DNA of 10,528 nt. Source: an uncultured Bacteroidales bacterium. GTDB lineage: Bacteria > Bacteroidota > Bacteroidia > Bacteroidales > Paludibacteraceae. Made by a program: the position numbers and the translations under genes. Below are positions 1 to 6,215 of this stretch, piece after piece. Position 1 is the first letter of the stretch. Each line of letters starts with the position of its first letter. The notes below the pieces were generated by a model that saw nothing but the letters and a program-made list of their open reading frames with translations, did not search any database and was not told the origin of the DNA. The stretch is taken from positions 1 through 10,528 of the forward strand of contig CAKUUM010000051.1 in assembly GCA_934692905.1 (NCBI GenBank), given 5' to 3'.

Positions 1-703
1 GGATGGCGTGGGTCACGAACTTCCCGTCCCGGAAGAGGGCATAGGTGGTGACCGGCGCGGGCACGTTCTGCGCGCTCTCCCGGTCGGTGATGTGGACAGC
101 GCGGAAGGGGATGCCGTGGGCCCGCGCCGTTTCCTCCACCCGTGGGACCCAATAATAGGTAAAGGGACACTGGTCGGTGTAATAGAGGACGAAGCCCGTT
201 CCCCCCGTCCCGGGATGCTTGGCGCATTCCCGGAACCGGGGCGGCTGCGCCGACGGCGTGAGGGGGCGATACCAAAGCTCGATCCCGCAGTCGGATGTGT
301 CGGCCGCCGCAAAGCCCTGGTGCGCCAAAAACTTGGGGTCAGCCAAAAACTCCCGCTTGCGCCCCTGGGCGGACAGGATGCACAGCCCCTGCTTCCCCTG
401 TTCTCCGGCGTCCCGGAGGCATTCGGCCAGCAGATCCCGGGCATATCCGTGCCCCTGCATGGCCCCGGCGACCCACAGGCAGTCGATGTAAAGATACCCC
501 TCTGCCCGGATGGGCACCCAGGCGTTTTCCGCCGGGATGTATTCGATGAAGCACTTGCCGCGCTCCTCGCTGCGGTAAAAGACCAACCCCTCGTCCAGGC
601 GCGCCCGCAGCCACGCCTTTTTCCCCAGGCTCTGCTTGCCGGACATGGCGCAGCAGATGTGCTCCCGGTCGAGATTTTCCTTTGTGATCCGAAGATAATT
701 CAT
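1..703 (-). CDS. GNAT N-acetyltransferase with C-terminal YoaP domain (3' end cut by window edge)
   Basis: The start is complete and the end runs off the left edge: 234 codons are visible, begun by ATG at 703 behind an AGGGAGG site. Residues about 1-145 form a GNAT fold. The acetyl-CoA loop is seen as AMQGHGYA (81-88), followed by the helix RDLLAECLRDAG. Residues about 168-234 match the YoaP C-terminal domain, with TDQCPFTYYW (176-185), a PAPVTTYALF stretch and DGKFVTHAI, reminiscent of a thioredoxin-like segment. The N-terminal ITKENLDREHICCAM is typical of YoaP homologues, which are about 250 aa long, so only some 15-20 residues should be missing. The acceptor substrate is unknown. It is the last visible gene of the minus-strand unit headed by the winged-helix regulator, 56 bp after the small membrane protein. 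Family call is confident; function is not. Confidence 0.88.
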   Translation of the reverse strand, partial: MNYLRITKENLDREHICCAMSGKQSLGKKAWLRARLDEGLVFYRSEERGKCFIEYIPAENAWVPIRAEGYLYIDCLWVAGAMQGHGYARDLLAECLRDAGEQGKQGLCILSAQGRKREFLADPKFLAHQGFAAADTSDCGIELWYRPLTPSAQPPRFRECAKHPGTGGTGFVLYYTDQCPFTYYWVPRVEETARAHGIPFRAVHITDRESAQNVPAPVTTYALFRDGKFVTHAI

Positions 704-759
704 TCTTCCGCCTCCCTTTTCCCCGGGCGCCGGCGTGTGTCCCCTCGCCGCCCGAGTCC

Positions 760-924
760 TCATCTTTCCTGTTGATTTTGGAAGCTCCGGGCCCCGGCCA
801 GGCAGCCCAGCGCCCCGGCCCAGAGCAGTGCGGCCAGGAGCCATTGACTCAAAAATCCAAAAATTCCTCCGGCCATCAGCAACAGGATGCCTGCCGCCGT
901 CAACAGCTGCGGTGCTTTGTCCAT
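760..924 (-). CDS. small single-pass or hairpin membrane protein, 54 aa
   Basis: A 54-aa frame with ATG at 924, TGA at 760-762 and a strong GGGGGAG site seven bases upstream. The product starts MDKAPQLLTAAG and is almost wholly hydrophobic: residues about 7-25 (LLTAAGILLLMAGGIFGFL) and 28-45 (WLLAALLWAGALGCLAGA) could form two short membrane helices. It ends with a polar tail, RSFQNQQER. It lies 40 bp after the DUF2087 gene and 56 bp before the YoaP-type acetyltransferase, so it is probably part of the same transcript. I do not recognise a named family. The good ribosome binding site, hydrophobic pattern and fit into the operon gap argue that it is real rather than a chance frame. Confidence 0.66.
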   Translation of the reverse strand: MDKAPQLLTAAGILLLMAGGIFGFLSQWLLAALLWAGALGCLAGARSFQNQQER

Positions 925-964
925 GAATACTCCCCCTTCCAGTTTTTCTCACCCGCGCGCGCGG

Positions 965-1186
965 TCAGCGGTCCAAGGCCGCAAAGGCCTCCCAGGTGGG
1001 GAGAGGCTCCGCCTTGCGGTAGCGGCTGCCATCGGCCGCCCGGTCCAGCAGACCCTTGTTGTACAGCTCCCGCCGCAGGGTCGCCGGATCGTGGAAGCAC
1101 GTCCATTCCTCCAGCAGAGCGTTGATCTCCCCCTCGGTATAGTCCCGTCCGGGGGCGATCTTCCCGGCCAGATACCACAGGGCCAT
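965..1186 (-). CDS. DUF2087 domain protein, N-terminally shortened (73 aa)
   Basis: The 73-aa product carries the DUF2087 signature: GRDYTEGEINALL (13-25), then DPATLRRELYNKGLLDR (33-49), then a DGSRYRK turn. DUF2087 is found alone or at the C-terminus of transcriptional regulators and has a winged-helix-like, presumably nucleic-acid-binding character; its exact role is unknown. Family members normally have some 10-20 further residues (a basic helix) before the segment seen here as MALWYLAGKI. Here the frame extends upstream only seven more codons, to the TGA that ends the KTR gene, with no alternative start codon. ATG 1186 has a GGAGG 13 bases upstream, which is long spacing. The gene is therefore probably a 5'-truncated remnant or relies on coupling to the KTR gene. 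The small membrane protein gene follows 40 bp downstream. Confidence 0.75.
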   Translation of the reverse strand: MALWYLAGKIAPGRDYTEGEINALLEEWTCFHDPATLRRELYNKGLLDRAADGSRYRKAEPLPTWEAFAALDR

Positions 1187-1207
1187 CCGCCCGGCGTTGC
1201 CTCCGGT

Positions 1208-1396
1208 TCAGCTCTGCGTCTTTGCGTCTGGCTTTTCCAAAATCGTCGTATGAAATTGCTGCAGATCGATCAGCGCCTCCCCCCGGCACTTGGGGCAGAA
1301 GAGAAGAAAATTGCGGAGAACGGTGTCCGCCCGGAGCCACACCCGTGTTTTGCTGTGACAGCTGGGGCACAGCAGCCACTTTCCCTGCCGGTCCAT
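1208..1396 (-). CDS. cysteine-rich KTR domain protein (zinc ribbon, 62 aa)
   Basis: Sixty-two residues matching the Cys_rich_KTR family. Two CPxC knuckles, CPSC (10-13) and CPKC (34-37), presumably bind one zinc ion. Between them is SKTRVWLRADTVLRNF, containing the family's KTR triad, and the C-terminus EKPDAKTQS is the usual ending of the family, normally followed by one more arginine. Such genes are often carried next to tet genes and regulators on Tn916-like and other integrative elements; their function is unknown. The ATG (1396-1394) follows directly after the TAA of the upstream regulator (1399-1397) with no clear ribosome binding site of its own, which suggests translational coupling. 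Its TGA at 1210-1208 lies in the same frame as the following DUF2087 gene. Confidence 0.9.
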   Translation of the reverse strand: MDRQGKWLLCPSCHSKTRVWLRADTVLRNFLLFCPKCRGEALIDLQQFHTTILEKPDAKTQS

Positions 1397-1906
1397 TTAC
1401 CGCGCCTGGGGGTCGGCCGGGGCAGAGATCAGGGCGATCTGCCGGGGGCGGCTGCCCTCCCGCACCGGGGTGTTCACGTATTTCATCGCCAGCTGCTGCA
1501 CCTCGGCCAGGAAGGCCGAAAAATCCTCGTCTGTGAGGGTGAGCGTGCCGGTGCCCAGCAGCAGCATATCCCGCCGCGGGTCGGCATCACCGGCGGCAAA
1601 ATACCGGGCGAAGGAGGCGCACAGGCTCAACAGCGCCATCTGCACCGCCGCGCCGCCCTGGTCCTCCGGCTCCAGGGCGCTTTTGTTCATCTGATAGATG
1701 CTCTCCACCGTCCCGCGGATCCGATTTTCCCCCACCACGGTGAGGAGCCCGTGCCCGGTCAGGAGCTTGATGTGCCGGTACAGGCTCGCGCTGGGAACAT
1801 CCGGCAGCGCCGCCCGGAGTTCCTTGACCGTCCCGGTCTCGTGGACCAGAAAATATTGAAAGATCCGCTGCCGCACCGGATTCATGATGATCTCGGCCAA
1901 TTCCAT
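1397..1906 (-). CDS. ArsR-like winged helix-turn-helix transcriptional regulator
   Basis: A 169-aa regulator. Residues about 3-75 form a winged helix-turn-helix of the ArsR/HTH_20 type: EIIMNPVRQRIFQYFL, then TVKELRAALP, then the recognition helix SASLYRHIKLLTGHGLL, then a wing ending GTVESIYQM. The C-terminal part (about 85-155) is helical and contains LGTGTLTLTDEDFSAFLAEV, a region shared with related clostridial regulators; no metal-binding cysteine pair typical of ArsR metal sensors is seen. ATG 1906 was chosen because it gives the family N-terminus MELAEIIMNP and has an AAGGG site 11 bases upstream; the longer open frame to 2089 crosses the promoter. It is first in the minus-strand operon and directly abuts the KTR gene, so autoregulation of that operon is a reasonable inference. 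Confidence 0.86.
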   Translation of the reverse strand: MELAEIIMNPVRQRIFQYFLVHETGTVKELRAALPDVPSASLYRHIKLLTGHGLLTVVGENRIRGTVESIYQMNKSALEPEDQGGAAVQMALLSLCASFARYFAAGDADPRRDMLLLGTGTLTLTDEDFSAFLAEVQQLAMKYVNTPVREGSRPRQIALISAPADPQAR

Positions 1907-1940
1907 CTCATTGTCATCCCTTAAATTATTCTTTGTTTCT

Positions 1941-1968
1941 ATTATATTCTCATTTTCGGGAATGTCAA
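1941..1968 (-). promoter_or_regulatory. sigma-A promoter of the regulator-KTR operon
   Basis: On the minus strand a perfect -35 TTGACA (1968-1963) and a perfect -10 TATAAT (1946-1941) are separated by 16 bp. The -10 ends 34 bp before the regulator ATG. The surrounding stretch is markedly AT-rich in an otherwise GC-rich window. No clear operator palindrome is seen between the -35 and the start codon. Confidence 0.8.
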
Positions 1969-2020
1969 GGGGACAGCTCTGCGAAAATACAGCGATGCTG
2001 CGGGGATTTCCGGTCGATTC

Positions 2021-2040
2021 TTGTTTTTTCCGGAAAACAA
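2021..2040. repeat. 20-bp inverted repeat in the divergent spacer
   Basis: TTGTTTT (2021-2027) and its complement AAAACAA (2034-2040) flank TTCCGG; the core TTTTCCGGAAAA is itself a perfect palindrome. It lies between the minus-strand promoter and the start of the McrB-like gene, so it could be an operator for either side. There is no direct evidence of function, and I see no convincing plus-strand promoter beside it. Confidence 0.4.
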
Positions 2041-2091
2041 TGCTGCGATATGGATCAATGGATGCGCTCCCGCGGCCGCTGCCCGGCAATT

Positions 2092-2118
2092 TTCCCCGCT
2101 TTCCCCGCTTTCCCCGCG
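2092..2118. repeat. three tandem copies of a 9-bp unit
   Basis: TTCCCCGCT at 2092-2100 and 2101-2109, then TTCCCCGCG at 2110-2118, end 39 bp before the McrB-like start codon. The unit length is a multiple of three, but the repeat lies upstream of the ribosome binding site and is probably untranslated. Confidence 0.7.
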
Positions 2119-2157
2119 AGCCGCAGGAGCGCCGAAAGAATGGAATGGAGGTCCCCT

Positions 2158-3939
2158 ATGGCGATACCGAAACTGAACCGGCAGCAGATCCTGGATGCCC
2201 TGAAATGGATCGACGAAACGGGCGTGCCCGAACATCATGCGAGCATCCGATATGTGCTCGTCTCCCAGGATGGGAAGCAGAGTCCCCCCAATATGTGATC
2301 GCCGCGGCTGACCATTTGGCTCACAAGGCGGAACTGTCCACCGAGGGCTTTCATGTCAAAGAAGCCAACAGCTATCTGACAAATCTGGGCTTTTCCATCG
2401 AAATAAAGCCGCAGAAAACATTCCAGCTGTCCGTCACCGCCGAGCGCGTTTCCTCCACCGTCTCGCGCTTCACCATGGATAATCTGGCTCTCGGCGATAA
2501 CGATCGCCCTCTGGATGCCTATTTTCAGCGGAACGATGGGGAGATCATTCGGCGCGCCTACCGCAAAAACGAGAGAAAGCGCTCCAACCAAACCCTCCCC
2601 CGCATCGCCTGCCAGGTCTTTGAATCGCAGCTGGCCGAGCTGTCCGCCGAGGGCCGGGAGAGCTTCCCCGTCTGCCGGTATACCCCGAACGACGATCTCT
2701 ACCGCGGCATCTTCCCCAGCGTGAAGGCCTATCGGAAATACCACAATTCCATCGAATATCTCACCTATCCCTGCAGCGGCGGCAGCCAGTTTGTCTTCTA
2801 TAAAGGAGCAGAAAACCCAGGTGGCCTTTGTCCAGTTCCATCCCAGCTATGACTACGCGGATTTTGTGGAAGGTCTGCGGCCCCAGCTCAACGCCGACTG
2901 GACGATGGGCTTTGACCTGCGGGACGGCATTTTCAAACAATTTGTTTCCGCCGCCAGGACCAACTTCGAGAACGCCCAAAAATCCCGGGAAACGGCGGCA
3001 ATGGAGCGCTCGGTCCAGGAGACCATGGCGGCATTTTTCTCCAACCTTTCCTTTGGCGCGGACACCTTTCAGACCATCACCGGAAACACGTTTACCGTCA
3101 CCGGAGTGGACGAAGAGCATATCAATGTTTTCATTCCCGGGAACGCAGCGGCCAACCGGCTCACGCTGGATCTGGGCGAAGTGCGGAAAAGGCTGGAATC
3201 CGGGCAGGCGTTTGAAAAGGTCAAGGACGTGACCGCCTTTTTCGGCAGGCCCTTTGCCGCCCAGGGGTATTCCTATGACTTCACCCTGTACAAGGCCATC
3301 CGCGCACAGACCCTCGCAGCGCCCCCGGCGGATCTCCCCCGGGAGGAGCCGAAACCCTACATCTTCATCATCGACGAGATCAACCGCGGCGAGCTCTCCA
3401 AGATCTTCGGCGAGCTGTTCTTGTCCATCGACCCCGGCTACCGCGGCAAAGCCGGAGAAATTTTCACGCAATATGCCAATCTGCACAAGGACCCGGCGGA
3501 AACGTTCTATGTTCCCGAAAATGTCTATCTCATCGGCACCACGAACGACATCGACCGGTCGGTGGACAGCTATGATTTCGCCATGCGCCGCCGCTTCCGC
3601 TTCGTGGAGCTCAAAGCGGATGAGCATCTGGAAGCCCTGGATAGTCTCGAGGACAGCGCGCTGCGGGCAGAGGCCGTCCGGCGCATGAAAGCCCTCAACC
3701 GGGAGATCGCGAACACCGAGGACCCGAATACCCATTACCAGATCGGCGCGGCCTATTTCCGGAAGCTGAAAACGCTGGACTTCGACCAGCTGTGGACCGA
3801 TCATCTTCAGCCCCTCCTGCGGGAATACATCCACGGGATGTACGATGAGGAAGGGATCCTGGCCCGCTTTGCGAACGCATATGGCTATCCGTCCCCCGCC
3901 CAAGTTGACGAAAATGAATCAGCTCCGGATCAAAGATAA
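2158..3939 (+). pseudogene. McrB/LlaJI.R1-like AAA+ restriction subunit, broken by two frame changes and loss of Walker A
   Basis: The translation motor and DNA-recognition subunit of a McrBC-type system, in three frames. ATG 2158 has GGAGG six bases upstream. Part one (2158-2298) begins MAIPKLNRQQILDALKWID and stops after 46 codons. A missing base near the C6 tract (2284-2289) explains this, because the next frame continues QYVIAAADHLAHKAEL as expected for a conserved PPKYVI-type N-terminal region. Part two runs to about 2797 (RFTMDNLALGDNDRPLDAYF, then YLTYPCSGGSQFVFY). The frame changes again and resumes at KEQKTQVAFVQFHPSYDYAD. The roughly 100 residues expected here, including the GxxGxGK(S/T) P-loop, are absent. 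Part three retains Walker B IFIIDEINRG (3361-3390), sensor GTTNDIDRS (3535-3561) and the arginine-rich AMRRRFRF. It overlaps the McrC-like gene by 26 bp. GTP hydrolysis should be impossible without Walker A. Confidence 0.88.
2791..3939 (+). CDS. open 3' fragment of the McrB-like gene: AAA+ core without P-loop
   Basis: This is the only long uninterrupted part of the broken McrB-like gene, about 380 codons. From residue about 10 (QVAFVQFHPSYDYADFVEGLRP) to the end it aligns with McrB/LlaJI.R1 ATPases. It keeps Walker B with the McrB-specific DEINRG, the GTTNDIDRS motif and the C-terminal helical lid (NTHYQIGAAYFRKLKTLDFD, then LLREYIHGMYDEEG). The first codons (TTG at 2791) have no ribosome binding site. 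An AAAGGAG at 2802-2808 precedes an in-frame GTG at 2821 by 12 bases and could allow weak separate translation. Automated annotation may list this fragment as an ATPase gene, but without Walker A it should not bind nucleotide normally. Confidence 0.6.
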   Translation: MSSIKEQKTQVAFVQFHPSYDYADFVEGLRPQLNADWTMGFDLRDGIFKQFVSAARTNFENAQKSRETAAMERSVQETMAAFFSNLSFGADTFQTITGNTFTVTGVDEEHINVFIPGNAAANRLTLDLGEVRKRLESGQAFEKVKDVTAFFGRPFAAQGYSYDFTLYKAIRAQTLAAPPADLPREEPKPYIFIIDEINRGELSKIFGELFLSIDPGYRGKAGEIFTQYANLHKDPAETFYVPENVYLIGTTNDIDRSVDSYDFAMRRRFRFVELKADEHLEALDSLEDSALRAEAVRRMKALNREIANTEDPNTHYQIGAAYFRKLKTLDFDQLWTDHLQPLLREYIHGMYDEEGILARFANAYGYPSPAQVDENESAPDQR

Positions 3940-5071
3940 TTCTCTCCGGGACAAGGCTGCCTTTGCTCCCATCCAAGCCCTGACGGACCGGGTGGCCGAC
4001 AAGACCCTGACCCAGCTGGAACGGGAAGGCGTATTCCTCTTCCCGCCCCGGGTGGAGGACACTGCGGACCTGGCGCCCGACCAGATGATCCTCCAGAGTG
4101 TCAACGACACCTACCGCACCGGCAGCGTGATGGGCTTTGTCGGCTGCGGCGACCAGCGGCTGGTGATCGGATCCCGCTTCTGCGGCGACGGGGAGGACTA
4201 CTTTTTTCCGTATCTTCTGGCCAAGGTCCTGGATCTTCCCAACGCCGTGGATCTGGCAGCCGATTCCGGCGAGGAAGCGCAGCTGTTTCAGATTTTGCCG
4301 TTTCTCTTCCCCCATGTCCTCCGAACCGCCATGCGGAAAGGGCCGTTCAAAACCGATATCCGCCGCCGGTACAACGACGGCAGCGTCCATGAGACCGTGG
4401 ATGTCCCCCGGCACATCGAAAAAAACACGCCCTTTGTGGGGAAGGTGGCCTACAGCCAGCGGGAGTTTTCCTTTGGCAACCCGCGGATGGAACTGGTGCG
4501 GCATACCATCGAGTCCATCAAGCGAAAGCCCTATGGCAGACGCCTGCTGGCCCCGGTCCGGGACGAGGTCCGGCTCGTCGTGCGAGCCACGCCGGGCTAT
4601 GGCCCCGGCGCCCGGCAGAAGATCCTCGCGCAGAATCTGCAGAACCCCGTCCGCCATGCCTATTTCAAGGAATATCTCGCTCTGCAGCGCCTGTGTCTGC
4701 TGATCCTCCGGCACAGGAAGGCTCCGATCGGCCTGGGTTTCCGGCAGATCTATGGCATCCTGCTCGACGGCGCATGGCTGTGGGAGGAGCACCTCAACAC
4801 TCTGATCCGGGATGATCTGCAGGTTTTGGCCTATATGTTCCGTTTTGACACCAAAACCGGCTATTGCCTCTACCCCGAAGCCGCAGACATGGAAGACCAG
4901 ACACTGCGGATGAATCGCGGCTCGACCTATGAGAACAACGTCGCGCCGCGGGAGGACATCCGTCTCACCAAACACGGCTTGAAAATCCCCATGGATGCCC
5001 CAAGCTACGCCGCATTTTCCGCGAAAATGGAACACAGCGAACAGGAACTTCTGCGCACGCTGACCCGATAG
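3914..5071 (+). CDS. McrC/LlaJI.R2-like restriction subunit lacking its nuclease core
   Basis: A 385-aa open frame matching the LlaJI/McrC family, which supplies the endonuclease to the McrB ring. The start MNQLRIKDNS at 3914 gives the family N-terminus; it overlaps the McrB-like gene by 26 bp and has no clear ribosome binding site, so coupling is likely. Conserved blocks are DQMILQSVNDTYRT, MGFVGCGDQRLVIGSRF, FPYLLAKVLDLPN, DVPRHIEKNTPFVGKVAYSQ, QIYGILLDGAWLWEEHLNTL and RMNRGSTYENNVAPRED. After WLWEEHLNTLI (residue 298) the chain jumps straight to RDDLQVLAYMFRFDTKTGY. Family members carry about 60 residues here, including the (Y)PDF and DAKYK segments of the PD-(D/E)XK site. An in-frame internal deletion near 4807 therefore removes catalysis while keeping the frame open. 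Confidence 0.87.
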   Translation: MNQLRIKDNSLRDKAAFAPIQALTDRVADKTLTQLEREGVFLFPPRVEDTADLAPDQMILQSVNDTYRTGSVMGFVGCGDQRLVIGSRFCGDGEDYFFPYLLAKVLDLPNAVDLAADSGEEAQLFQILPFLFPHVLRTAMRKGPFKTDIRRRYNDGSVHETVDVPRHIEKNTPFVGKVAYSQREFSFGNPRMELVRHTIESIKRKPYGRRLLAPVRDEVRLVVRATPGYGPGARQKILAQNLQNPVRHAYFKEYLALQRLCLLILRHRKAPIGLGFRQIYGILLDGAWLWEEHLNTLIRDDLQVLAYMFRFDTKTGYCLYPEAADMEDQTLRMNRGSTYENNVAPREDIRLTKHGLKIPMDAPSYAAFSAKMEHSEQELLRTLTR

Positions 5072-5104
5072 CGGCGCAAAGTGCTTCTTTTCTTTCCAAA
5101 ACAC

Positions 5105-5177
5105 CAGCCCAGGTCCTCCGAAGTTTCTTTCCCTTCGGAAGGGCCTGGGCTGATCCATTTTTCCCGCTCTCGGGCCG
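5105..5177. terminator. strong hairpin, probably a bidirectional terminator between converging units
   Basis: CAGCCCAGG (5105-5113) pairs with CCTGGGCTG (5144-5152), and TCCGAAG (5117-5123) pairs with CTTCGGA (5133-5139) inside it. A T5 run (5158-5162) follows on the plus strand, serving the McrC-like gene; on the minus strand the hairpin is followed by a T-rich stretch (GTGTTTTGG). A second small hairpin, CCCGCTCTCGGG (5163-5174), ends just before the stop of the acetyltransferase and is followed by T5 on the plus strand. Confidence 0.82.
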
Positions 5178-5180
5178 TTT

Positions 5181-5708
5181 TTACTTCTCCCCTCCCCCGG
5201 TCAGGTCGAGGTTCATCAGGTCAAAATCCACCGCTTTCCCGTCGATCCTGAAAAAGTTTGGGAAGGTGCACAGCTTCCGGAACCCATATTTCTCATACAA
5301 GCGGATGGCGCGGGCGTTGTCGCTGCGCACCTCGAGATTCAGCTGCTCGAAGCCGTTGTCCCGGGCAAACTTCAGGATGACTTCCATCAGCGCCGGGGCT
5401 GCGCCGCAGCCCCACCAGGCTTTTTTCAGGCTGATGCCGAACACGCCGCGGTGACGCATCCGGTTGGCTCTGCGGTTCAGGCTCGCCGTGCCGATGATCT
5501 CGCCGCCGGCTTTGGCAAAATACTGGGCATTGTCCGGGGAATCCCACTGCGCCCGCAGATAGGCCTGCTCCGCCTCCAGGCTGAGGGGGACGCCCTCGGC
5601 CCCGAAGCTGAGGTTGTCGGTCTCGCCGCCCACGATCTTCAGATATTCCAGCAGCGCGGCGGCCGCCTCCGGCCGGGCGCGCTCGATGGTAAACGCTTGG
5701 TGTTTCAT
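5181..5708 (-). CDS. GNAT family N-acetyltransferase
   Basis: A 175-aa GNAT enzyme transferring an acetyl group from acetyl-CoA to an unknown amine. ATG 5708 has AGGGAG seven bases upstream. The beta-strand EIIGTASLNRR (70-80) precedes a RimJ/RimL-like central region, RHRGVFGISLKKAWWGCGAAPALMEVI (86-112, quoted in part), whose KAWWGCGAA is the acetyl-CoA-binding loop. The motif B region is LNLEVRSDNARAIRLYEKYG (124-142), followed by FRKLCTFPNFFRIDGKAVDF. The extended NFFRIDGK segment and DLMNLDL end are typical of small-molecule or peptide-amine acetyltransferases. It is the last gene of the seven-gene minus-strand unit, 31 bp after the anchored protein and directly before the shared terminator. 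Its length is normal and all motifs are intact. Confidence 0.92.
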   Translation of the reverse strand: MKHQAFTIERARPEAAAALLEYLKIVGGETDNLSFGAEGVPLSLEAEQAYLRAQWDSPDNAQYFAKAGGEIIGTASLNRRANRMRHRGVFGISLKKAWWGCGAAPALMEVILKFARDNGFEQLNLEVRSDNARAIRLYEKYGFRKLCTFPNFFRIDGKAVDFDLMNLDLTGGGEK

Positions 5709-5739
5709 GTTTCCGCTCCCTTTCTTTGTGATTTTTACA

Positions 5740-6200
5740 TCAGCTGTGCCGTCCCGCGGCCCGCGGGATGGCCGCTGCCGTCTCCGGCGGCACATCCGGC
5801 GCTTTATCCCATGCGTCCGCCGCGGCAGTTTCCTCCGTCCAGATGGTGGTCTCCGACGCTTCGGTCTTGAGGATGACTTCCTGGATCGTCCCCTCAACGG
5901 GGATGACAACGGCGAAATCCCCCGTTTCAAAAAAGCCGAAAACCGTGCTGAACCGGAAGCCCACATAGAGCGTCCCCTCCCGCTCCTGGGTATAGCAGCC
6001 GCAGAAGCCTGCTGGGAACGAGCCGGGATCAAACCCCCGGATCGTCACGGCGGTCCCCCCACCTCCACCGACTCGATGCCCGCGCTCTGGCAGGCGCGGA
6101 AGCCCAGCAGCTTCCACCCCACGCGGCCCGCGGCGAAACCGGCGGCCAGCACTGCGGCCCCGGCCAGCAGGGCCAGCATCACATTTTTGATCTTTTTCAT
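5740..6200 (-). pseudogene. membrane-anchored protein of unknown function, split by a -1 frameshift in a G6 tract
   Basis: ATG 6200 has GGGAG five bases upstream. The N-terminus MKKIKNVMLALLAGAAVLAA, followed by GFAAGRVGWK, is a membrane anchor or uncleaved signal (residues about 5-29). The frame stops at 6047-6045 after 51 codons, ending VEVGGPP. If one G is added to the G6 tract (plus-strand C6 at 6055-6060), the reading continues as VEVGGTAVTIRGFDPG and then GFCGCYTQEREGTLYVGFRF, FGFFETGDFAVVIPVEGTIQ and EVILKTEASETTIWTEE, to TGA at 5742-5740. The restored product would be about 153 aa with a beta-rich extracytoplasmic part. I do not recognise the family. It lies 15 bp after the M50-like gene and 31 bp before the acetyltransferase. 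The frameshift may be a sequencing error, phase variation or decay. Confidence 0.7.
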
Positions 6201-6215
6201 CTGTTCTCCCGTTTG

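Noticed and set aside
8..775. Long plus-strand open frame opposite the YoaP-type acetyltransferase
   Set aside because: It is antisense to a gene with clear GNAT and YoaP motifs, has no family signature, and its proline/arginine-rich composition is that of a GC-rich shadow frame.
887..1924. Plus-strand open frame of 345 codons over the regulator, KTR and DUF2087 genes
   Set aside because: It lies opposite three recognisable minus-strand genes and shows no domain; long antisense frames are expected at this GC content.
1995..2047. Eight-base direct repeat ATGCTGCG at 1995 and 2040 as an attachment site
   Set aside because: Too short, and no integrase or element boundary is present.
1907..2089. 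Extension of the winged-helix regulator to 2089
   Set aside because: It crosses the promoter, and the added residues resemble no regulator N-terminus; MELAEIIMNP at 1906 is the usual start.
2092..2118. CRISPR-like or origin iteron array
   Set aside because: Only three directly adjacent 9-bp units with no spacers and no Cas or replication gene nearby.
2761..5158. Two long minus-strand open frames (380 and 487 codons) opposite the restriction module
   Set aside because: They mirror the codon pattern of the plus-strand McrB- and McrC-like genes and contain no recognisable motif.
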